Positions 36,056 to 45,471 of a stretch of 64,000 nucleotides of DNA are shown here, one piece after another. Origin of the DNA: Syntrophaceae bacterium (GTDB taxonomy: Bacteria; Desulfobacterota; Syntrophia; Syntrophales; Smithellaceae); NCBI GenBank assembly GCA_018056765.1, contig JAGPFA010000005.1, positions 19,539 to 83,538 of the forward strand, given 5' to 3'. A program made the position numbers and the translations under genes. Numbering within the stretch: position 1 is the first letter of the stretch; every line of letters starts with the position of its first letter. Below the pieces are notes generated by a model. That model saw nothing but the letters and a program-made list of their open reading frames with translations. It did no database searches and was not told where the DNA came from.

Positions 36056-37369
36056 ATGGAAGCTACTGAAGGCGTAAAAACCGGCTCCGGCAATGAAAAG
36101 CGCAATCCCTGGCTGTGGGTGCCGTCGGTCTATATTGCCGAGGGGATCCCCTATATGGTCGTCATGGCCGTCAGTGTCGTGATGTATAAAAACCTGGGCC
36201 TGTCCAACACAGACATCGCCCTGTACACAAGCTGGCTTTATCTTCCCTGGGTAATCAAGCCTCTTTGGAGCCCTTTTGTAGATCTTTTCCTCACCAAACG
36301 CTTTTGGATTCTGCTTACACAGCTTGTTACCGGCGGGGCCTTCGCCTGCGTGGCACTGACTCTTCCGGCGGCGGATTTTGTACGCTATACGCTGGCGATT
36401 CTCTGGATCATGGCTTTTTCGTCCGCCACGCACGACACCGCCACAGATGGCTTTTACATGCTGGGGCTCGACACGCCGGGGCAGGCGGCTTTCGTCGGCG
36501 TACGCACCGCCTTTTACCGCGTGTCCACTATCGCCGCCAAGGGAGGGCTCGTCGTCCTGGCGGGGCTTTTGCAAAAAAACGGCTACCCGGTTGCTTCCGC
36601 CTGGTCGCTGACTTTCTTTGTTCTGGCAGCCGTTTTTCTCAGTTTGTGTCTTTACCATTTTTTCATACTTCCTTACCCTCCGGCGGATCGCTCAGCCCCC
36701 ACAACCAAAGGCAAAAACCTGCTTGATGAATACCTCCGCATCATCACACTTTTTTTCCGGCGCAAAGATATTGTCGTCATCATCTGCTTCTTCTTATTTT
36801 ACCGCTTCGCCGAGGCCCAGCTGGTTAAAATGGTCGCCCCCTTTCTCTTGGATGCCAGGGAAAAAGGCGGACTGGGTCTTTCGACCGCCGAAGTCGGCTG
36901 GATTTACGGAACAGCAGGCGTGGTCGCGCTGATGCTGGGCGGAATCCTGGGGGGTTATGCCATTTACCGCAGGGGCCTCAAATTCTGGCTGTGGCCCATG
37001 GTAATTATCATGCATCTGCCTGATCTCATTTTCGTGTATCTGTCGCATGTGCAACCGGAAAGCATTTGGTTTATCGGCTGGGCCGTGGCCGTCGAACAGT
37101 TCGGCTACGGCTTTGGTTTTACAGCCTATACAATGTATATGATTATGGTTTCGCAAGGCCGGTACAAAACGGTTTTTTACGCCATTGCCACCGGTATAAT
37201 GGCGCTGGGCATGATGCTTCCTTCCATGATGAGCGGCTGGATTCAGGAAAGGCTTGGCTATATCGATTTCTATTACTGGATATTGATAACGACGATTCCA
37301 GGTTTCATTGTAGCAGCGCTGGTAAAAATTGACGGCGATTATGGAAAAAAAGAAACGGTGGACAAATAA
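36056..37369 (+). CDS. ampG: AmpG-like muropeptide permease (MFS)
   Basis: Integral membrane transporter of 437 residues with about 12 membrane segments. The sequence starts with PWLWVPSVYIAEGIPYMVVM and has YTSWLYLPWVIKPLWSPFVD and ATHDTATDGFYM, all typical of the AmpG branch of the major facilitator family, which imports anhydro-muropeptides by proton symport. The stop codon touches the start of the MurU-like gene, so they are translationally linked. Given the surrounding recycling genes, the substrate is most likely GlcNAc-anhydroMurNAc-peptide, but this is by context. Confidence 0.87.
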   Translation: MEATEGVKTGSGNEKRNPWLWVPSVYIAEGIPYMVVMAVSVVMYKNLGLSNTDIALYTSWLYLPWVIKPLWSPFVDLFLTKRFWILLTQLVTGGAFACVALTLPAADFVRYTLAILWIMAFSSATHDTATDGFYMLGLDTPGQAAFVGVRTAFYRVSTIAAKGGLVVLAGLLQKNGYPVASAWSLTFFVLAAVFLSLCLYHFFILPYPPADRSAPTTKGKNLLDEYLRIITLFFRRKDIVVIICFFLFYRFAEAQLVKMVAPFLLDAREKGGLGLSTAEVGWIYGTAGVVALMLGGILGGYAIYRRGLKFWLWPMVIIMHLPDLIFVYLSHVQPESIWFIGWAVAVEQFGYGFGFTAYTMYMIMVSQGRYKTVFYAIATGIMALGMMLPSMMSGWIQERLGYIDFYYWILITTIPGFIVAALVKIDGDYGKKETVDK

Positions 37370-38080
37370 ATGGAAAAGGGACTGATCAAAACAGCTTTCA
37401 TCCTGGGCGCGGGACTGGGTACGAGACTCATGCCGCTCACCCGGGATACGCCCAAGCCGCTTCTTATAGTGGGGGATCGTCCGATTATCACCTACGCGAT
37501 GGAGCACCTGCAGGGTATCGGCGTGCAGAGGTTCATTATCAATACACATCACTGTCCGGAAAAATACGTGGAGGCCTTCCCCCAATCCCGCTGGCGGGAC
37601 ATCCCGATCATCCTGCGCCACGAACCTGTCCTTCTGGATACGGCGGGCGGCATCAAGAATATCGAGGATCTGGTGGAAAGCGAAGAGCGTATTATCGTCT
37701 ATAACGGTGATATCATTACCAGCCTGCCGCTGGAAGAGCTGATCCGGAGGCATTTGGAGCTCCAAGGCGAGGTCTCCCTCGCTTTGCGCAGCAGCGGGCC
37801 GCTGCTCAATGTCAATATTGACTCGAGCGGCTTTATCTGCGATATGAGAAACATTCTCGGCCGGCCGGGAGTACGCAGCTGCCTGTTTGCCGGCATTTAC
37901 ATACTTGAACGATCCTTTCTGAGGCGTTTGGAAGAAGGAAAAACAGAATCGATTGTCGCACCGCTCATCGCGAGCATCAAAAATGACCCGCGCTCCGTAG
38001 GAGGCGCGGTTATTGACGGCGGCATCTGGCACGATGCCGGCTCACCTGAAGAATATCACAGGCTGAGAAAAGGCCTGTAA
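37370..38080 (+). CDS. murU: MurU-like sugar-1-phosphate nucleotidyltransferase
   Basis: The N-terminal nucleotide-binding motif is LGAGLGTRLMPLTRDTPKPL (about residues 12-31). YNGDIIT provides the metal aspartate, and WHDAGSPEEY ends the domain. At 236 residues it has the short form seen in MurU (N-acetylmuramate alpha-1-phosphate uridylyltransferase), shorter than RmlA or mannose enzymes. The AmgK-like kinase follows 29 bases later. In Pseudomonas, AmgK and MurU together make UDP-MurNAc from recycled sugar and bypass fosfomycin-sensitive MurA. Other sugar nucleotidyltransferase activity cannot be excluded. Confidence 0.83.
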   Translation: MEKGLIKTAFILGAGLGTRLMPLTRDTPKPLLIVGDRPIITYAMEHLQGIGVQRFIINTHHCPEKYVEAFPQSRWRDIPIILRHEPVLLDTAGGIKNIEDLVESEERIIVYNGDIITSLPLEELIRRHLELQGEVSLALRSSGPLLNVNIDSSGFICDMRNILGRPGVRSCLFAGIYILERSFLRRLEEGKTESIVAPLIASIKNDPRSVGGAVIDGGIWHDAGSPEEYHRLRKGL

Positions 38081-38109
38081 AGACAAACATCTGAAAGAGC
38101 TCAAAGCGG

Positions 38110-39129
38110 ATGGACACAAATAAAGAAAAATTTTTAAGCGATCACCTGGGCCTGGTCGAGTTCAGACTAAGACCGATCGAAAAGGGAGGATCCGACCGGA
38201 CATATTGGCGTGTGCTGCTCAAAGACGGCAGAAATTTCATCTTTATGGCCTACGGAGTCGAAACACAGGAAAACGCTTACTGGGTAGAGATAAACCGCTT
38301 CTTAAACGAACTGCGCGTTCCCGTGCCGCGGATCATCGCTTTTGACCAGAACCTGCGTTTTCTGCTACTCGAAGACGCAGGTGAGCTTGATTTTTATATG
38401 CTCAGAACGCTGCCGTGGCACAAGCGTCGACGTTTCTATCTGGCCGCCCTTTCGGAAATTCACCGCCTGCACCGCTTTTCGCTGGCCGAACTTCCCACCG
38501 ATCTGAAAATATCTCCCGCTTACGACGAAAAGCTCTATCGCTGGGAGCATCAGTATTTTCTCGATAACTTTGTCGATGCTCTTTGCGGTTTTGAGTTACC
38601 CCAATCCCTGGCGCGGCAGTGGGAGGAAGAGTCGTCACAGCTTATCGAACGCCTGCAAACAGTGCCCCTGTGTCTGATCCATCGCGACTTTCAATCACAG
38701 AACATTATGCTGGGCGATGAGCGGCCCGTCTTCATCGATTTTCAAGGGATGAGACCGGGCAATGTGTTTTATGACCTTGCTTCGCTTATCTGTGATCCTT
38801 ATGTGACATTTTTGCCTGAGGAAAGAAATGAGCTGATTTCCTTTTACTACAGAATTATGGAACCGGATTACAGCCTGGAGAGATTCACCGACTATTTCTG
38901 GGAAGGGGCGGCACAAAGGCTTATGCAGGCCCTTGGCGCTTACGGGTTTCTTGGACTCAAAAAAAACAAACAACATTTTCTCAAGCACGCGGCAGGCGGC
39001 ATCAAAAATCTGGTGACCGCCACCGCTCAGGCCGCAACGCTGCCTGCCTTGAATGAACTGGCCCGCGAGTGCATGCGCAAACTTGCCGTCCGGCGGGATC
39101 TCTCCACGAATCCGCCAAAGATCCAATGA
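38110..39129 (+). CDS. amgK: AmgK-like anomeric sugar kinase (aminoglycoside phosphotransferase fold)
   Basis: Kinase-like protein of 339 residues. Catalytic loop HRDFQSQN (H191-N198) and metal aspartate in FIDFQG (about D210) are intact. The N-lobe has GGSDRTYWRV, as in AmgK. The family phosphorylates MurNAc or GlcNAc at the anomeric position, giving the MurU substrate. Adjacent placement of the two genes strongly supports the pair. It ends 16 bases before the first L,D-transpeptidase. Confidence 0.86.
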   Translation: MDTNKEKFLSDHLGLVEFRLRPIEKGGSDRTYWRVLLKDGRNFIFMAYGVETQENAYWVEINRFLNELRVPVPRIIAFDQNLRFLLLEDAGELDFYMLRTLPWHKRRRFYLAALSEIHRLHRFSLAELPTDLKISPAYDEKLYRWEHQYFLDNFVDALCGFELPQSLARQWEEESSQLIERLQTVPLCLIHRDFQSQNIMLGDERPVFIDFQGMRPGNVFYDLASLICDPYVTFLPEERNELISFYYRIMEPDYSLERFTDYFWEGAAQRLMQALGAYGFLGLKKNKQHFLKHAAGGIKNLVTATAQAATLPALNELARECMRKLAVRRDLSTNPPKIQ

Positions 39130-39145
39130 CCGGGAAAAAACCACA

Positions 39146-40102
39146 ATGGAAATAATAAGAAACCACAAAAGCGCGGGCCGTAACCTGTTGCTGTCCTGTT
39201 TAATCCCGCTGTTACTGCTTGCCGGCGGCTGCAGTAATTTTCTGGCTAAATCAGCCCTCGAAGAAGCAAATAATCTTTTTCGCCAAGGTAAATTTTCCGA
39301 CTCGCTGGCCAGATACGGGGAAATTATGAAACAACACCCGGGGGCAGCCGACCGGGCCCTGTTTGAAATGGGATTTATCTATGCCCATCCCGGAAACGAG
39401 CACAAAGACTATTTCAAAGCGCTGGAATGCTTCGAAACCATCATCCGGGACTATCCGGAAAGTCGTTACCGCCACGACAGTGAAATGATGGTCTTTCACC
39501 TGCATAACATAACCGACAAGGATGTCAGGATTTTCACACAAAACAGACAGGCAGCCGAGCAGCAAACCCGTATCTCAGCCCTCGAGCGGGAACTCCAGGC
39601 AAAGGAAGAAGAAATAGCCGAGCTGCAAAAGAAACTGCAGCAGTACGGGCTGACAACACCGCTTATCCTCCCGGATGGCCCCGCCGATAAAATCCTGGTG
39701 GAAAAAAGCCTGAGGCGGATGACGCTTTGGGCCAACGGACAAGTAATCAGGACCTACCGCGTCGCCCTGGGGGAAAATCCGGTTGGCCCCAAGGAAAAAC
39801 AGGGAGATAAAAAAACTCCTGAGGGCATCTACTTTATCAAAGGCCGCAACAAAAGCAGCAGGTTTTTTCTTTCACTGCATATCTCATATCCGAATGAAGA
39901 AGACACGAAACGCGCAAAAAAGCTGGGCGTTGCCCCCGGCGGGAGTATTATGATCCACGGCCTGAAAAAGGATTTTGCATGGATGGGCGAGTCGCACACT
40001 GATAAAGACTGGACGGAAGGCTGCATCGCCGTGACCAACGAGGAAATAGAAGAAATCGATAAACTGGTACCCAACGGCACCCTTGTGGAAATACGGCCGT
40101 AA
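39146..40102 (+). CDS. L,D-transpeptidase lipoprotein with TPR-like region (YkuD)
   Basis: Starts with a lipoprotein signal (LLLLAGGCSN, lipid cysteine C29). Then follows a TPR-like helical region (about 35-140, ALEEANNLFRQGKFSDSLARYGEI), a coiled coil (about 150-185) and a C-terminal YkuD domain. The active site is HGLKKDF... WTEGCIAVTNEE, with the catalytic cysteine near C293. The 318-residue product is predicted to sit in the periplasm, probably attached to the outer membrane. Such enzymes make 3-3 cross-links or attach lipoproteins to peptidoglycan. The ATG at MEIIRNHK was chosen; an upstream frame overlaps the amgK end. Confidence 0.9.
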   Translation: MEIIRNHKSAGRNLLLSCLIPLLLLAGGCSNFLAKSALEEANNLFRQGKFSDSLARYGEIMKQHPGAADRALFEMGFIYAHPGNEHKDYFKALECFETIIRDYPESRYRHDSEMMVFHLHNITDKDVRIFTQNRQAAEQQTRISALERELQAKEEEIAELQKKLQQYGLTTPLILPDGPADKILVEKSLRRMTLWANGQVIRTYRVALGENPVGPKEKQGDKKTPEGIYFIKGRNKSSRFFLSLHISYPNEEDTKRAKKLGVAPGGSIMIHGLKKDFAWMGESHTDKDWTEGCIAVTNEEIEEIDKLVPNGTLVEIRP

Positions 40103-40261
40103 GACAGCGCCCGCCCCTGCCGCCACACTGTATTTTCCTGAAAGCGTGACACAGGTCACCAAAAGCCATCCTTGCAGCGGACTTGCCTAAATTACACCTT
40201 GCATGCCCCCGGTCGTCCATGCTTAAAACCGCCTCATTGAACTGGAGAATATATTTGCCTG

Positions 40262-41581
40262 ATGTTGCCAAGCGCCAAACCTAATGCCGCGGCATACACC
40301 ACCCATCCTGTAATTGCATTGATAGTGGCATCTTTACTGGCTTTTCACGGGTGTGCCCGAATCAAAAAAGTTCAGGTGCAGTATGGGTCGTTTCCTGCAC
40401 ACCCGGAGGAAAAGCTCGAGCGGCATAATTTTTCCGCGGCCGCGGGAGAGGATCTCGTCGGCCGGCTGGCCGTCATCCAGCTGGAAAAGGGTGATACCAT
40501 CCCGGATGTCGCCAGACATTTCGGTCTCGGTACAAACGCCGTGAGCGCGGCCAATCCGTACATCGATATCTGGGCGCCCCAGGAGGGTGAGCGTCTTTTG
40601 CTTCCCATGAAATTTATCCTGCCGGACGGACCCAGAAACGGCATCGTCATCAACCTTCCGGCCATGCGGCTGTTTTATTTTAAAAACAGAGGCAAACAGG
40701 TGTCGACCTACCCGCTGGGCATCGGCACTGAGGAGCGCCCCACACCGATGGGCAATATGGAGGTGGTAAAAAAGGTTATAAAACCGACCTGGTATGTGCC
40801 GGCCAGTATCGCGGAAGATCACCGGAAAAAAGGGGACATTCTGCCGCCACAGGTTTTACCCGGACCGGATAACCCTCTTGGCGACTACGCTCTTTATTTG
40901 AGCAGGCCGTCGTACCTTATTCACGGCACGAACAAACCGGCCAGCGTCGGCCTTCGCGCCACCAACGGGTGTATGAGATTGTATCCGGAAAACATCAAAA
41001 AACTCTTTGACCAGACACAGGTCGGCACGCCGGTGCGTATCGTCAATCAGCCCTACCTTGCCGGTCGGTCAAATGGCGTCATCTATCTGGAGGCGCACGC
41101 ACCACTGGATGATCTGACAGGAAATCATCTTGAAGAGGTTTACGAAAAACTGGCCTTACTGGAGAAAAAATCGTCCTCCGCAGTTGACTGGAGAAAGGTC
41201 AGAAATACTCTTGCCGAGGAGGCCGGCTACCCGGTGCCCGTCTCCAAAAGCACAAACGATGCTGACCAACTGTTCACGGATGTTGTCGAAGTGAATCACC
41301 CGCGGCGGCTCCTGGGCGCGCCGGTTGTACCGGAACTGAGGGTCGGTGCCTGGTATGTCTGGGTAGCTGACAAAAATAATGAACTCGACGCAGTCAGGCT
41401 CGCCGCCATGGTCAACCATCAGGGGCCGCCCATTCCCGCCCGGGTTCTGCCCAGACAAAACGGCTACCGTGTTCTGGCCGGCCCCTTTAACAGTAAGAGC
41501 GAAGCGGCAAAAGTCATAAGACAACTAAGATTCGATCTGGAAATTGAAGGGCAGTTGATTGCGCCGGGCCGCAATAAATAG
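40262..41581 (+). CDS. L,D-transpeptidase with LysM-like, YkuD and SPOR-like domains
   Basis: Exported protein with N-terminal hydrophobic signal (about 15-30) and cysteine C31; the lipobox AFHGC is poor, so lipidation is uncertain. A LysM-like wall-binding region (about 69-117, IQLEKGDTIPDVARHFGLG) precedes the YkuD catalytic domain (about 127-258), with H221 in HGTNKPASVGLR and C237 in TNGCMRL. A C-terminal SPOR-like segment (about 360-435) suggests binding to denuded glycan. At 439 residues it resembles YbiS/ErfK-type enzymes plus SPOR. It is a second L,D-transpeptidase next to the first, and just before an Lpp-like lipoprotein gene. Confidence 0.9.
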   Translation: MLPSAKPNAAAYTTHPVIALIVASLLAFHGCARIKKVQVQYGSFPAHPEEKLERHNFSAAAGEDLVGRLAVIQLEKGDTIPDVARHFGLGTNAVSAANPYIDIWAPQEGERLLLPMKFILPDGPRNGIVINLPAMRLFYFKNRGKQVSTYPLGIGTEERPTPMGNMEVVKKVIKPTWYVPASIAEDHRKKGDILPPQVLPGPDNPLGDYALYLSRPSYLIHGTNKPASVGLRATNGCMRLYPENIKKLFDQTQVGTPVRIVNQPYLAGRSNGVIYLEAHAPLDDLTGNHLEEVYEKLALLEKKSSSAVDWRKVRNTLAEEAGYPVPVSKSTNDADQLFTDVVEVNHPRRLLGAPVVPELRVGAWYVWVADKNNELDAVRLAAMVNHQGPPIPARVLPRQNGYRVLAGPFNSKSEAAKVIRQLRFDLEIEGQLIAPGRNK

Positions 41582-41731
41582 CTTCACCGTAATTTACCGG
41601 GCTTGTCCCGGCCAACAGCATGACAAAAATGAACAAAGTGATGGTGGCCAAGCTTAATATTCGTCGCCCTGATCTTCACTATAGCCATCACCAGGCAACT
41701 GAAAAATAAAAAGAAAGGAGGTGATTGCACA

Positions 41732-42076
41732 ATGAAAAAGAGTCTTTTAATGATCGCCATGATGTTTGCTCTGACGATTGCCCTGGTCGGTTGCGCGACC
41801 ACCGGCGATCTGGAAAAAGTGCAGGCGCAGGGGCAGCAGACCAGCGCGAAAGCCGAACAGGCACTCAAGGAGGCACAGGAAGCCAAAGCGGCGGCTGACG
41901 AGGCTACAATAAAGGCGGCTGACGCGGCTGAGCGCGCGGAAAACGCGGCCAGGCTGGCTGAAGAGAGAGCCAAATTGGCCGAAGAAAGAGCCAGGCTGGC
42001 TGAGGAAAAAGTTAAAAGAGCGGAAGGCAAAGCCAAGCAGGACAACGCCGCTTTCGAGAAATCAATGAAAAAGTAA
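41732..42076 (+). CDS. Small Lpp/OprI-like coiled-coil lipoprotein
   Basis: A 114-residue lipoprotein: signal MKKSLLMIAMMFALTIALVGC (lipid cysteine C21), then a long Ala/Glu/Lys/Arg helix with AEERAKLAEERARLAEEK-type heptads, ending in SMKK. Composition and architecture match Braun-type Lpp and OprI, which trimerise and tether the outer membrane to peptidoglycan through the C-terminal lysine. The L,D-transpeptidases that attach Lpp are encoded just upstream. A perfect AAAGGAGGTGATT ribosome site predicts high expression. It has its own terminator. Confidence 0.87.
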   Translation: MKKSLLMIAMMFALTIALVGCATTGDLEKVQAQGQQTSAKAEQALKEAQEAKAAADEATIKAADAAERAENAARLAEERAKLAEERARLAEEKVKRAEGKAKQDNAAFEKSMKK

Positions 42077-42090
42077 TTCTTTTTTAAGCG

Positions 42091-42129
42091 AAAATGAGCG
42101 GCGGGCAGCAACGTACGCCGCTCATTTTT
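42091..42129 (+). terminator. Terminator after the Lpp-like gene
   Basis: Stem AAATGAGCGGCG / CGCCGCTCATTT with a loop of about 13 bases, followed by TTTTT. It separates the lipoprotein gene from leuS. Confidence 0.92.
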
Positions 42130-42329
42130 CCTGTCTGCCCGCACCCACCCGATGAGCGCAGTTATTGTCCCTTGCAGATCCTTTTTCTCCCCCCTCCACC
42201 TGTCCACTGTAGATGGAGCACCCGGGCATGTGCAAAATCGTCGTTTACCGCCATCTTCACTTGCGCTCACCTGCCCAATATGCTAGACAACCCGCGATTA
42301 TTTAATTCTTTTTGGAGCATACCACTGTT

Positions 42330-44912
42330 ATGAAATACGATCCGGCGGCCATCGAAGAGAAATGGCAGAAAAAATGGGAAGAGGAAAAAACCTTCAAGGT
42401 AACTGAAGACCCGGCGAAAAAGAAATACTACCTGCTGGAGATGTTTCCCTACCCGTCGGGAAAAATCCACATGGGGCATGTGCGCAACTACACCATCGGC
42501 GATGTCGTGGCGCGCTATAAACGTATGAAGGGCCTGAACGTCCTGCATCCGATCGGCTGGGATGCGTTCGGCATGCCTGCGGAAAACGCGGCCATCGAAA
42601 ACAGGATCCACCCTTCAAAATGGACTTACGAAAACATCGACCAGATGAAAAAGCAACTCAAGCGGATGGGCTTCAGCTATGACTGGGATCGCGAGCTGGC
42701 CACCTGTGATCCGGAATACTACCGCTGGGAGCAGCTTTTCTTTATCTGGATGTATGAAAAGGGCCTGGCCTACAAAAAGCGCTCCACCGTCAATTTCTGT
42801 GTCAAGTGCGACACAGTGCTGGCCAATGAACAGGTGGAGGGCGGCCTGTGCTGGCGCTGCGGCACGGAAGTGACAGAGAAGGTGCTTGATCAGTGGTTTT
42901 TCAAAATTACCGCCTATACCGAGGAACTTCTGGAATACTGCGACCGCCTGCCCGGCTGGCCGGAGCGTGTCCTGACCATGCAGAAAAACTGGATCGGCAA
43001 AAGCTACGGCTGCCTGGTCGATTTCCCGCTTGCGGAAGGTCCGGGTGTGATCCAGGTATTCACCACCCGCCAGGACACACTCTACGGCGCAACCTTCATG
43101 CTGGTGGCGGCCGAGCATCCGCTGGTGACTCAGCTGGCCAAAGGCAAGCCATGTGAAAAGGACGTTGAGGCCTTTGTGGAGAAAGTTAAAAAGCAGGACA
43201 AGCTGATGCGCACCTCCGAGTACTACGAAAAAGAAGGCCTCTTTCTCGATTCCTACTGCATCAACCCTCTCACCGGAGGGAAAATGCCCATCTTTGCCGC
43301 CAATTTCGTTTTGGCCGATTACGGTACAGGCTGCGTCATGGCCGTGCCCACGCACGATCAGCGCGATTTCGAGTTTGCCAAAAAATTCAATTTGCCCCTT
43401 ATCGTCGTCATCCAGCCCAAAGATAAAGAACTCGATGCCGACACCATGACCGAGGCCTACGTCGAGGAGGGCTATCTGGTCAATTCGGGACAGTTCAACG
43501 GTCTGGCCAACACACAGGTGCTCGAGGCCATCGCCGATTATCTGGAAAAGGAAGGCATCGGAAAACGCACTGTGCAGTACCGGCTGCGTGACTGGGGCAT
43601 TTCCCGCCAGCGCTACTGGGGCGCGCCCATCCCCATGATCAACTGCGAAAAATGCGGCATTGTCCCGGTGCCGGAAAAAGACCTGCCGGTGGTGCTGCCC
43701 GGGAATGTAACCTTCAGCCCGGAAGGCGGGTCGTCACTGGCAACCCTTGCCGAATTTGTCAATACTACTTGTCCCGCCTGCGGTGGAGCTGCCACACGCG
43801 AAACCGACACGATGGATACCTTTGTGGAATCGTCCTGGTATTTTGCGCGCTACTGCTCACCCGGATATGATGTGGCGCCGGGGCTTGACCGCCGGGCAGT
43901 GGACTACTGGATGCCGGTGGACCAGTATATCGGCGGCATCGAACATGCAATTTTACATTTGCTCTATGCACGCTTCTATACCAAGGTCCTGCGCGACCTG
44001 GGCGTTGTCGGCGTAACGGAACCTTTCACCAACCTCCTTACACAGGGCATGGTCTGCAAAAAAACTATTGAGTGTCCAGAGCACGGCTATCTTTTCCCCG
44101 AGCAGGTGGCCGATAACAAGTGTGTCCTGTGCGGCCGGACAGTCCTCATCAGCAAAACGCCGGTAAAAATGTCCAAGTCGCTCAAAAATGTCGTCGACCC
44201 CAACCATCTGGTGAAAACATACGGAGCGGACACGGCTCGTATTTTTTGCCTGTTTGCCGCACCTCCGGAAAATGATCTGGACTGGAGTGAACAGGGAGTG
44301 GAAGGAGCTTTCCGTTTCCTGGGTCGCCTGTGGCGCATAGTTGACGATTATCTCGATGACATCAAATCCGTTGCGACTGCCTCGGGCAGCCCGGAACTCG
44401 CCGACGACCTCAAAAGCCTGCGCAGAAAAACACACCAGACTATACGTAAAGTATCCGCCGATATAGAGGACCGTTTCCATTTCAACACGGCCATCAGCGC
44501 GGTGATGGAGCTGATCAATGCACTGTATGCACTAAAGCGTCCGGGCAAAACCGACCTCGCCTCTCTTAGCGTGATTCGCGAGGCGCTGGAAGCGGCCGTT
44601 CTGCTTCTTTCCCCCATCGTCCCGCACATTACCGAAGAGCTCTGGCAGGCACTCGGGCACGACACCCCGGCTTGCGACACACCCTGGCCCGGCTTTGACC
44701 CGGCCATCGCCAGTGAAGAAGAAATGACCATCGTCATTCAGATAAACGGTAAGCTGCGCAGCCGGATCGTCGTGCCGGTGGATTACGATGCGGAGAAAAT
44801 CAAAGCGGATGCTCAAAGTGAGGAAAGAATAGCGTCGCTACTGGCGGGTGCGAAAATACTGAAAGTGATTTACGTTCCCAAAAAACTGGTCAATATCGTG
44901 GTTGCCTCATGA
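42330..44912 (+). CDS. leuS: Leucyl-tRNA synthetase
   Basis: Class Ia aminoacyl-tRNA synthetase of 860 residues. HIGH-type motif is HMGH (residues 47-50), and KMSKS is at 613-617. The CP1 editing domain has the conserved threonine-rich segment ([13 protein letters not shown]) and [17 protein letters not shown]. Zinc-like cysteines are in [23 protein letters not shown] and CPACGG. The start is the ATG at MKYDPAAIE; an upstream TTG is less likely. The 253-base leader shows no T-box features. It overlaps lptE by four bases (ATGA), the leuS-lptE order known from other Proteobacteria. Confidence 0.97.
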   Translation: MKYDPAAIEEKWQKKWEEEKTFKVTEDPAKKKYYLLEMFPYPSGKIHMGHVRNYTIGDVVARYKRMKGLNVLHPIGWDAFGMPAENAAIENRIHPSKWTYENIDQMKKQLKRMGFSYDWDRELATCDPEYYRWEQLFFIWMYEKGLAYKKRSTVNFCVKCDTVLANEQVEGGLCWRCGTEVTEKVLDQWFFKITAYTEELLEYCDRLPGWPERVLTMQKNWIGKSYGCLVDFPLAEGPGVIQVFTTRQDTLYGATFMLVAAEHPLVTQLAKGKPCEKDVEAFVEKVKKQDKLMRTSEYYEKEGLFLDSYCINPLTGGKMPIFAANFVLADYGTGCVMAVPTHDQRDFEFAKKFNLPLIVVIQPKDKELDADTMTEAYVEEGYLVNSGQFNGLANTQVLEAIADYLEKEGIGKRTVQYRLRDWGISRQRYWGAPIPMINCEKCGIVPVPEKDLPVVLPGNVTFSPEGGSSLATLAEFVNTTCPACGGAATRETDTMDTFVESSWYFARYCSPGYDVAPGLDRRAVDYWMPVDQYIGGIEHAILHLLYARFYTKVLRDLGVVGVTEPFTNLLTQGMVCKKTIECPEHGYLFPEQVADNKCVLCGRTVLISKTPVKMSKSLKNVVDPNHLVKTYGADTARIFCLFAAPPENDLDWSEQGVEGAFRFLGRLWRIVDDYLDDIKSVATASGSPELADDLKSLRRKTHQTIRKVSADIEDRFHFNTAISAVMELINALYALKRPGKTDLASLSVIREALEAAVLLLSPIVPHITEELWQALGHDTPACDTPWPGFDPAIASEEEMTIVIQINGKLRSRIVVPVDYDAEKIKADAQSEERIASLLAGAKILKVIYVPKKLVNIVVAS

Positions 44913-45460
44913 AAAAGACTGCATTTTTGAAAACATACAACCGCACCCTGCCGGCGCTTCACGCCGTCGTGCTGGTTTTTGTCCTCGTTGTCACGGGCTG
45001 TGGTTATTCCTTCTCCCCCCGCGGAGAAACAATTGACCCGGCCATCCGTGCTATTTATGTCGAACCTTTCGGCAACAGAACCGCGCACGCCGAGATCGAA
45101 AACTTTATGCGCACGGCCTTTATCGACGAAATCCTCCAAAACAGCCGCTTCCGGGCGGTGGAAAACAGCGCCAAAGCGGATGCTCTCATCAGCGGGAATG
45201 TTGTGGGCCTCAATACCGTGACACTTTCCTACCGGCAGGACATCCTGGCGGCGGAAGAGAGAATGACGGCGCTGCTGGAAGTGGTTTTTCGGGAGAAAGA
45301 AACAGGCAAGATCATCTGGGCCGCTCCCCGGCTTGCCGGAACTGTTGACTACAAGGTCACTGATGCGGCCAATCCTCTCCCCTTCCGAAGGCAGGCAATG
45401 CGCAAACTGTGCGCGGACATGGCGGAAAAATCCTTCAACATGATGATGTCCAATTTTTAA
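44909..45460 (+). CDS. lptE: LPS-assembly lipoprotein LptE
   Basis: Outer-membrane lipoprotein that plugs LptD and helps insert lipopolysaccharide. Signal and lipobox end in VVTGC (C31), followed by GYSFSPRG, the usual LptE start, and then [11 protein letters not shown], a conserved segment (V-P-F-x-N-x-T). Length 183 matches the family. Its presence confirms an LPS-type outer membrane. holA, often next in other genomes, is not here: a glycosyltransferase gene follows instead. Confidence 0.92.
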   Translation: MKKTAFLKTYNRTLPALHAVVLVFVLVVTGCGYSFSPRGETIDPAIRAIYVEPFGNRTAHAEIENFMRTAFIDEILQNSRFRAVENSAKADALISGNVVGLNTVTLSYRQDILAAEERMTALLEVVFREKETGKIIWAAPRLAGTVDYKVTDAANPLPFRRQAMRKLCADMAEKSFNMMMSNF

Positions 45461-45471
45461 CCATAACCCGC

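Noticed and set aside
36794..38032. A 412-codon minus-strand frame across the AmpG-like and MurU-like genes
   Set aside because: It spans two well-identified genes on the other strand and has no family motif; a shadow frame.
41732..42076. Tandem DNA repeat array within the Lpp-like gene
   Set aside because: The periodic GCTGAAGAAAGAGCC-like pattern encodes heptad coiled coil and is not a separate repeat element.
41584..42270. A minus-strand frame opposite the Lpp-like gene, rich in Ser/Ala/Leu repeats
   Set aside because: The repeats are the reverse reading of the Ala/Glu heptads of the lipoprotein, which has a signal, a lipobox and a strong ribosome site.
42130..42329. Possible T-box leader before leuS
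   Set aside because: No AGGGTGGNACCGCG-like T-box sequence and no specifier stem could be found; T-boxes are also rare outside Gram-positive bacteria.
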